Shown here: positions 11,725 to 16,240 of the stretch, piece by piece | Numbering within the stretch: the stretch's first letter is position 1 | Layout: each line of letters begins with the position of its first letter | NCBI GenBank assembly: GCA_049680185.1 | Contig: JBAUHI010000017.1 | Location: 1-16,240, forward strand | Direction of reading: 5' to 3' | Source of the DNA: CAMLHU01 sp049680185 | Lineage (GTDB): Bacteria > Gemmatimonadota > Gemmatimonadetes > Gemmatimonadales > GWC2-71-9 | Length of the DNA stretch: 16,240 bases | Made by a program: the position numbers and the translations under genes | The notes under the pieces: generated by a model | The model's input: the letters and a program-made list of their open reading frames with translations, nothing else | What the model was told of the DNA's origin: nothing | The model's database searches: none

Positions 11725-12832
11725 CGACCTGGGCAGGAAGCGCGCGCGTGGTGCTGTCGCCGACGCCGAGCTGACCGACGGAGTTCTGACCCCAGCAGTA
11801 GATGAGTCCACCGGCACCGATGCCGCAGGCGTGGTCCGACCCGGCCGCGACGTCGGTGAACTTGAGCCCGCCTTGGAGTATCCCAGGCGCCGATCCCAGC
11901 GTGCCGCAGTAGACATCCCCTGCCGGTGAGATGATGCAGTACCCGCCCAAGCTTCCGACCGTCATCGTGGCCGCCACCGTGCTGAGCGGCATCATCGCCG
12001 GGACCTGTCCGGCGTGCCCGGACGTCGGACCGACGTAACCCCAGCACCAGAAGGTGTAACTCGATGTCAACGCGCAGGTCGTGGTGCCGTTGGAGGCAAG
12101 CCGGATCGATGACGGCACACCGACCACCGGGAGCGGAGCATACGCGCACCGACCGCTCCCTCCGAGGGTCGAGCCGCAGGTGGTGTCGAACTGCGCATAC
12201 TGCGCCGTGTCGCCCACGCCGACCTCCGTGCCGGTGCCCCAGCAGTACACGACGCCGTTGGTCGCCAGGCCGCAGGTATGGCCCATCCCGGCAGAGACCT
12301 GCGCCCAACTGACACCACCCGCGACCTTGCTCGGCACGTCGAAGCTGTCGCGTGCGGCCGGGGCGATGCTGTCCCCCCGCACACCAGCGCCGTACTGTCC
12401 CCAGCACCAGATGGCGTGGGTCGGGTTCACGCCGCAGAAGTGCGATCCGCCGACGCTGATCGTGTCGACGGTGGTGTCGTTCGCGACCGTAGTGGGCGAT
12501 GCGCCAAGATCCCACGAACCGGTCGAATCGACCGATGCCGTCCCCTGACAGACCACCTGCTTTGCACCGGTCACGCCGCACACGTAGCTGCTGGGCGCCG
12601 CTGCAAGCGACACCGACACCCATCGGAACTTGACCCCCGCATCCCACACCACCGGCTTCGGCCCGAAGCCTCGACCCCAGCAGTACGCGGTGCTGTCGGC
12701 GGTCACGGCACAGCTCACATCGCCACCGGAGGAGAGCTGCCGGACCGGCGCAGATGGCGCCGTCTTGGTCGGGCCGGTGGACGACCCGCAGGCGGCGGCA
12801 AGCACGAGAGCAGCGATCAAGGAAGTGCGCAC
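11702..12832 (-). CDS. RCC1-like seven-repeat lipoprotein (predicted beta-propeller)
   Basis: GTG 12832 (GGAG seven bases upstream) gives 376 residues. It is preferred over the longer frame to 12925 because it begins a lipoprotein signal: R2, hydrophobic 5-14, Cys15 in LAAACGSS. The mature part contains seven copies of a C-x9-C motif, mostly ending CWG: Cys 41/51, 85/95, 133/143, 187/197, 253/263, 299/309 and 336/346. This matches RCC1 repeats (PF00415/PF13540), so seven blades of a propeller are predicted, each probably held by its own disulfide in the oxidising periplasm or at the surface. An eighth pair, 219/229, also C-x9-C, lies in a loop between repeats 4 and 5. Blade 7 ends with the classic NSVGQLG. 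RCC1-like lipoproteins are probably binding scaffolds; no partner is identifiable. It follows cutC on the same strand after 135 bases. Confidence 0.87.
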   Translation of the reverse strand: MRTSLIAALVLAAACGSSTGPTKTAPSAPVRQLSSGGDVSCAVTADSTAYCWGRGFGPKPVVWDAGVKFRWVSVSLAAAPSSYVCGVTGAKQVVCQGTASVDSTGSWDLGASPTTVANDTTVDTISVGGSHFCGVNPTHAIWCWGQYGAGVRGDSIAPAARDSFDVPSKVAGGVSWAQVSAGMGHTCGLATNGVVYCWGTGTEVGVGDTAQYAQFDTTCGSTLGGSGRCAYAPLPVVGVPSSIRLASNGTTTCALTSSYTFWCWGYVGPTSGHAGQVPAMMPLSTVAATMTVGSLGGYCIISPAGDVYCGTLGSAPGILQGGLKFTDVAAGSDHACGIGAGGLIYCWGQNSVGQLGVGDSTTRALPAQVVIPLPGS

Positions 12833-12876
12833 ATGGTGCTCCGGCAGCAAATGGTCCTGGGTCGGTCCGGCGCTAC

Positions 12877-12882
12877 ATAATA
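12877..12882 (-). promoter_or_regulatory. Possible -10 element for the RCC1-like gene
   Basis: TATTAT on the minus strand (12882-12877), one mismatch from TATAAT, lies 45 bases upstream of the GTG start in otherwise GC-rich DNA. No convincing -35 is seen at the usual distance. Confidence 0.3.
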
Positions 12883-12967
12883 GCATGGCGTCCTGATGAC
12901 GGCCGTCCCCGCAGCACCCACACATCGGGGCGAGCGGATACCCCTGGGATCCGGTCGCTGCCAGCGC

Positions 12968-13633
12968 CTAGGACCTGCGCGAAAGCCGGGACAATGCAGC
13001 GACAAGATCGGGAGCGGGAGTGTGCGCATGGACCTCGCGCACTCCCGTTCCTTCCACGATCCGGGCCACATTCGCGGGCCTGATCCCTCCGCCCGCCAAC
13101 ACACCGATCCGACCCGACGCCTGGCCTACCAGTTCCCGCAGTGCGTCGATCCCCGCCTCCGCCGACACCGCACCACCGGAAGTCAGCACCCGATCGACAC
13201 CGAGTGTGACGAGCGTCTCCAGCGCGACGGACCGATCGCGTACCGCGTCGAACGCCCGATGGAAGGTCACCGACATCGGGCGCGCCGCTTTGATCAGCCG
13301 CGCCATCGCAGCTCGATCGACCTCGAGATCGGCGTCGAGTACCCCGATCACGACGCCCGCGGCGCCGTGCGACTTGATCCGCTCGATGTCCCCGATCATT
13401 CCGTCGATCTCTTCCGCTGAGTAGTGGGAATCGCCGGCGCGGGGCCGGACGAGGACCATCACAGGGATCGTGAGGGCGCGGCAGCTGTCGCGGATCATCT
13501 CCGCGGACGGCGTGAGGCCATCGACCGCGAGATCGACACACAGCTCGACCCGCGCTGCGCCGCCGCGTTCCGCCGAGACCGCGTCGACGACGCTCTCGAC
13601 GCAGGCTTCGAAGAGCACTGCTGGTCCGGTCAC
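12968..13633 (-). CDS. cutC: CutC family copper homeostasis protein
   Basis: A 221-residue protein from GTG 13633 with GGAG eight bases upstream. It shows the full CutC pattern (PF03932): an opening LFEACVESVVDAVSAERGGA, then RVELCVDLAVDGLTPS, then VLVRPRAGDSHYSAEEI (usually RPRxGDFxY), VTFHRAFDAV, DRVLTSGGA, GVLAGGGI and the late EVHAHT. The family is a TIM barrel. It was named for copper tolerance in E. coli, but its biochemical role is still uncertain and direct copper handling is disputed. Length is normal for the family. The protein has no signal peptide and should be cytoplasmic. A 183-base repeat-containing gap separates it from hrpB upstream, and the RCC1-like gene follows. Confidence 0.92.
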   Translation of the reverse strand: MTGPAVLFEACVESVVDAVSAERGGAARVELCVDLAVDGLTPSAEMIRDSCRALTIPVMVLVRPRAGDSHYSAEEIDGMIGDIERIKSHGAAGVVIGVLDADLEVDRAAMARLIKAARPMSVTFHRAFDAVRDRSVALETLVTLGVDRVLTSGGAVSAEAGIDALRELVGQASGRIGVLAGGGIRPANVARIVEGTGVREVHAHTPAPDLVAALSRLSRRS

Positions 13634-13666
13634 GACGGGATCTCCTTGGATGTCAGCCGTTGGATG

Positions 13667-13806
13667 TCATCCTGAGGGGCCTTCGCCCGAGCGTCATCCT
13701 GAGGCCGCTTCAGCGGCCGAAGGATCGGTTGGTGTCGCAGGCCGATCCTTCGGAGGCTAAAGCCTCCTCAGGATGACGTCCAATACTGAAGCGGCCTCAG
13801 GATGAC
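13667..13806. repeat. Palindromic intergenic repeat with four GTCATCCTGAGG ends
   Basis: GTCATCCTGAGG occurs at about 13668 and 13693 and its complement CCTCAGGATGAC at 13766 and 13795, so the ends are nested inverted pairs. The centre is a perfect 12-base stem, CCGAAGGATCGG (13717-13728) with CCGATCCTTCGG (13742-13753), around a 13-base loop. GAGGCCGCTTCAG at 13701 has its complement at 13784-13796. This fills the hrpB-cutC gap. There is no T-run after the stem, so a simple terminator is unlikely. Confidence 0.85.
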
Positions 13807-13816
13807 GCGTGATTCC

Positions 13817-16240
13817 TCACGATGACCGCCGCCGCTTGGCCCGCTTCGTCGGCTCGGCGGTGAGAGGATCTTCCGGCCACGGATGCCTGGGATACCTGCC
13901 GCGCAGATCCTTCCGCACTTCGAAATATGCGTTGCGCCAGAAACTCGCGAGGTCGCGCGTCACCTGGATCGGGCGTCGAGCCGGCGAGAGGAGGTGCAGC
14001 GTGAGGGGGACCTTTCCTCCCCCGATCCGCGGCGTGTCGGTCCACCCAAAGACCTCCTGCAACTTGACCGCGAGCACCGGTGCGGCCGGGTCGGTGTAGT
14101 CCACCGCGACCTTCGATCCGCTGGGCACGCCCACGTGGGTCGGCGCCAATTCGTCGAGCATCTTCTGGCGCTTCCAGTCGACCATGCCTCGGAGGGCCGC
14201 ACCGAGGTCGAGCTTCGCGAGATCTCCTTTGCGGCGGACGGTGCTGAGTGCTGCGCCGAGCCACCTGTCGAGGCCTTCGAGCAGAGCAGCATCGGAAACG
14301 TCGGGCCACGTGGAGTCCAGCGCGTGGAGGAAGGCGAAACGCTGACGGGTCTCGGTGGCGGCATCGGTCCAGGGAAGCAGCGCCAGCCCTTCGCGGCGGA
14401 TCGCCTCGACCATCGCCACGGCGATCCGGTCGGGATCAGGGTCCCGGAGCGGCGCCTCGCCGAGAACGATCGCGCCGAGTCGCCGTACTCGACTCGCGAC
14501 GACGGAACCGCGTGTCGCATCCCACTCCACCCGTTCGTCCTCGGTGACCTGTTCCGCGAACAGCTCCATCACTTCGGCATCGTCGAGCGAGGCGCCGAGA
14601 TAGAGCTTCGCGTCGCGCGGGTCGCCATCGGTATCGGCCGCGACGATCCACTCGGCGTTCACGAACGACGGTGAGTCGGTCCAGACACCGGTGCCGTTAC
14701 GGAGGGTGAAGCGTCCGCGCTGACCCTCACGCCGCTTGCCCACGCGATCAGGATAGGCGAGGGCGAGGAGGGGGCCGATGGATTCCCGAGCGCCCGGCAC
14801 CGCACGCTGGGCAGCCCGCCTCACCCCCTGTCCCCCTCTCCGCATACGCGGAGAGGGGGAACGTCGGAGGAGATCGCCCAAGACCTTCGATTCCGTGCGA
14901 ATTCTCCGGACGGCGTCGCCATCGACGCTGTGGCCGTGGACCTCTTCTCGCTTCCCGCTTCTTGTTTCCCGCAGGGCATCCATTCGCAGGTCGATGTCGG
15001 GATCGGGCGGCCGTCCCTCGCCGCGAAGGATGTCGCGGTCCTCGAGCAGTGCCGCGAGCAGGCAGGCTGTAGAGCTGGAAGGCGAGTCCTGGGTGCTGAG
15101 CACGAGGTGCGCGAGCCGCGGGTGGACGGGGAGTGCGGTCATTGCCCGACCGTGCGGCGTGATCCGTCCGTCGCGATCGATGGCGTCAAGTTCGTGAAGG
15201 AGCTCGCGGGCGTGGGCATAGGCGCCAGCGGGAGGTGGATCGAGCCAGCGCAGGGCGAGTGGATCGGTGATCCCCTGCGCCGCGAGGTCGAGCGCCAGCG
15301 GAGCGAGATCCGCTTCGAGGATCTCGGGTGTGGCGCGGGGGATCAGTCCCGGTTCTTCCACCTGGGCCCAGAGGCGGTAGCAGATACCCGGCGCGGTCCG
15401 GCCGGCGCGACCTCGACGCTGGTCGGCGGAGGCGCGGGAAACGCGGACCGTGGCCAGGCGCGTCATCCCCGAGGCGGGGCTGAACTTGGGGACGCGAGCG
15501 AGTCCCGAATCCACCACCACCCGCACCCCTTCTATAGTGAGGCTCGTCTCCGCGATCGAGGTCGCCAGCACCACTTTCCGCCGCCCGGCCGGGCTGGGCC
15601 GGATGGCACGGTCCTGTTCGGACTGCGGGAGCATGCCGAAGAGCGGGATGACGTCGATGAATACCGAGGGCACGCCCTCCGGGCGGGCCGCAGTGAGCGG
15701 GTCGGCCGAGGAGAGCATTGCACGGGTGCGGTGGATCTCGCCGGCGCCAGGGAGGAAGGCGAGGATATCGCCCTCGTGGGTATCGAGTGCGGTGCGGATC
15801 GCGGAGGCCATCGCGCCTTCGGTGCGCTGCTCGGTGCGGCGGGGGATCCAGCGCGTCTCGACCGGGAAACTCTTCCCTTCGCTCGTCACGATCGGCGCGT
15901 CGTCAAGGAGGGAGGCGATCGGCCCGCCGTCGAGCGTCGCCGACATCACCAGGATGCGGAGGTCGGGACGGAGGAGTGCCTGGGTCTGCAGCGTCAGTGC
16001 CAGTCCCAGATCGCCATTCAGGTTCCGCTCGTGGAACTCATCGAAGATGACGAGACCGTAGTCCTCGAGCGCGGGGTCGTGCTGCAGGATGCGGGTGAGG
16101 ATCCCTTCGGTGACGACCTCGATCCGGGTGATGGCGCTGACCTTGGTGTCTCGACGGATGCGATAGCCGATCAGGCCGCCGACCTCGCCGGACTTCTCCC
16201 TGCCTCGCTTTTCCTCACCCCCCGGCCTGCTCGCCTTCGT
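13817..16240 (-). CDS. hrpB: ATP-dependent DExH helicase HrpB, N-terminus beyond window
   Basis: The frame is open from the window edge to TGA at 13819-13817: 807 residues, with only the start (including Walker A) missing. Numbering from the edge, DEFH is at 67-70 (VIFDEFHERNL), motif III SAT at 100-102, SIAETSLTIEGVRVVVDSG follows, and motif VI QRRGRAGR is at 274-281. The winged-helix and HrpB-specific C-terminal parts follow, including ESIGPLLALAYPDRV and the closing FWRNAYFEVRKDLRGRYPRHPWPEDP. HrpB is a DEAH/RHA-like nucleic-acid helicase of bacteria, cytoplasmic and with an unclear physiological role. The region at about residues 418-485, before ESIGPLL, is longer than expected and contains two repeat-derived inserts (14941-14974 and 14831-14860). 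The reading frame survives both, so the gene looks functional. It lies upstream of cutC on the same strand. Confidence 0.92.
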   Translation of the reverse strand, partial: TKASRPGGEEKRGREKSGEVGGLIGYRIRRDTKVSAITRIEVVTEGILTRILQHDPALEDYGLVIFDEFHERNLNGDLGLALTLQTQALLRPDLRILVMSATLDGGPIASLLDDAPIVTSEGKSFPVETRWIPRRTEQRTEGAMASAIRTALDTHEGDILAFLPGAGEIHRTRAMLSSADPLTAARPEGVPSVFIDVIPLFGMLPQSEQDRAIRPSPAGRRKVVLATSIAETSLTIEGVRVVVDSGLARVPKFSPASGMTRLATVRVSRASADQRRGRAGRTAPGICYRLWAQVEEPGLIPRATPEILEADLAPLALDLAAQGITDPLALRWLDPPPAGAYAHARELLHELDAIDRDGRITPHGRAMTALPVHPRLAHLVLSTQDSPSSSTACLLAALLEDRDILRGEGRPPDPDIDLRMDALRETRSGKREEVHGHSVDGDAVRRIRTESKVLGDLLRRSPSPRMRRGGQGVRRAAQRAVPGARESIGPLLALAYPDRVGKRREGQRGRFTLRNGTGVWTDSPSFVNAEWIVAADTDGDPRDAKLYLGASLDDAEVMELFAEQVTEDERVEWDATRGSVVASRVRRLGAIVLGEAPLRDPDPDRIAVAMVEAIRREGLALLPWTDAATETRQRFAFLHALDSTWPDVSDAALLEGLDRWLGAALSTVRRKGDLAKLDLGAALRGMVDWKRQKMLDELAPTHVGVPSGSKVAVDYTDPAAPVLAVKLQEVFGWTDTPRIGGGKVPLTLHLLSPARRPIQVTRDLASFWRNAYFEVRKDLRGRYPRHPWPEDPLTAEPTKRAKRRRSS
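14831..14860. repeat. Perfect 30-bp palindrome inside hrpB
   Basis: TCCCCCTCTCCGC (14831-14843) pairs perfectly with GCGGAGAGGGGGA (14848-14860) around a 4-base loop, ATAC. It encodes part of an Arg/Pro/Ser/Gly-rich peptide in hrpB (RRSPSPRMRRGGQG). The word resembles mobile palindromic repeats that I recall from intergenic DNA of environmental bacteria. Confidence 0.88.
14941..14974 (-). repeat. Purine-rich tract inside hrpB
   Basis: On the minus strand this reads as a run of GGGAA, CAAGAAGCGGGAAGCGAG and AAGAGG words, encoding RETRSGKREE. It resembles the intergenic purine tract at 4350-4410. A third tract on the minus strand at about 16218-16191 (GAGGAAAAGCGAGGCAGGG) encodes EEKRGREK near the motif Ia region of the same gene. 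Confidence 0.6.

Noticed and set aside
13717..13753. Intrinsic terminator of hrpB
   Set aside because: The stem is strong, but there is no T-run after it on the minus strand, and the surrounding nested repeats fit a dispersed palindromic element better.
13809..15197. Plus-strand ORFs opposite hrpB (for example 13883-14674 and 14778-15197)
   Set aside because: hrpB is continuous and carries helicase motifs across the whole stretch; these frames are antisense shadows.

Overview
The window is GC-rich DNA with strong G/C bias at third codon positions, frequent GTG starts, and several short genes for lipoproteins whose signal ends in a Cys-Gly-Ser/Gly type context. It looks like a Gemmatimonadota or similar environmental, Gram-negative chromosome. 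That assignment is inferred from style and gene families, since no rRNA or other marker gene is present. No tRNA, rRNA, CRISPR array, transposase or phage gene was seen.

Layout. Positions 1-1398 (minus) hold most of an exported mono-haem cytochrome fused to a predicted outer-membrane beta-barrel, resembling Cyc2-type porin-cytochromes. A 684-base stretch follows, with two competing GC hairpins and one doubtful small ORF. Positions 2083-4342 (plus) carry a DAO-family FAD oxidoreductase, a cyclase/kynurenine-formamidase-like protein and a DUF2007 protein. Positions 4431-6150 carry an isoprenylcysteine-methyltransferase-like membrane protein, a type 1 copper (cupredoxin) lipoprotein and a Tat-exported DsrE-like protein. 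Positions 6287-7970 hold a lipoprotein, a GNAT acetyltransferase, a tiny lipoprotein and a VOC/glyoxalase protein, closely spaced. Positions 7971-9900 hold an SDR dehydrogenase bracketed by a dense field of intergenic repeats. Positions 9901-11724 carry an APC amino-acid permease, a 57-residue membrane protein and a DUF3565 protein. On the minus strand from the right edge come hrpB (start outside the window), cutC and a seven-repeat RCC1-like lipoprotein, which meets the DUF3565 gene tail to tail with a 23-base overlap.

Most striking signal. The repeat field is built from a heptamer, CACGGAG, in arrays of up to four copies with spacers of exactly 1, 2 and 3 bases, mirrored as 3, 2, 1 on the opposite strand. 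The arrays frame two kinds of core (140 bp and about 97 bp) that share a GTGGTCTCGC motif. The SDR gene lies between roughly 300-bp arms in which the same modules occur in mirror order; the two 140-bp cores match at 125 of 140 positions when one is reverse-complemented (hand alignment). Another copy of the system lies at 3263-3470. A different palindromic family sits between hrpB and cutC, and a perfect 30-bp palindrome plus purine tracts are embedded in frame inside hrpB.

Function. The cupredoxin, the cytochrome-porin and CutC give a loose metal/electron-transfer flavour, but they are not one transcription unit and no joint pathway can be claimed from sequence alone.
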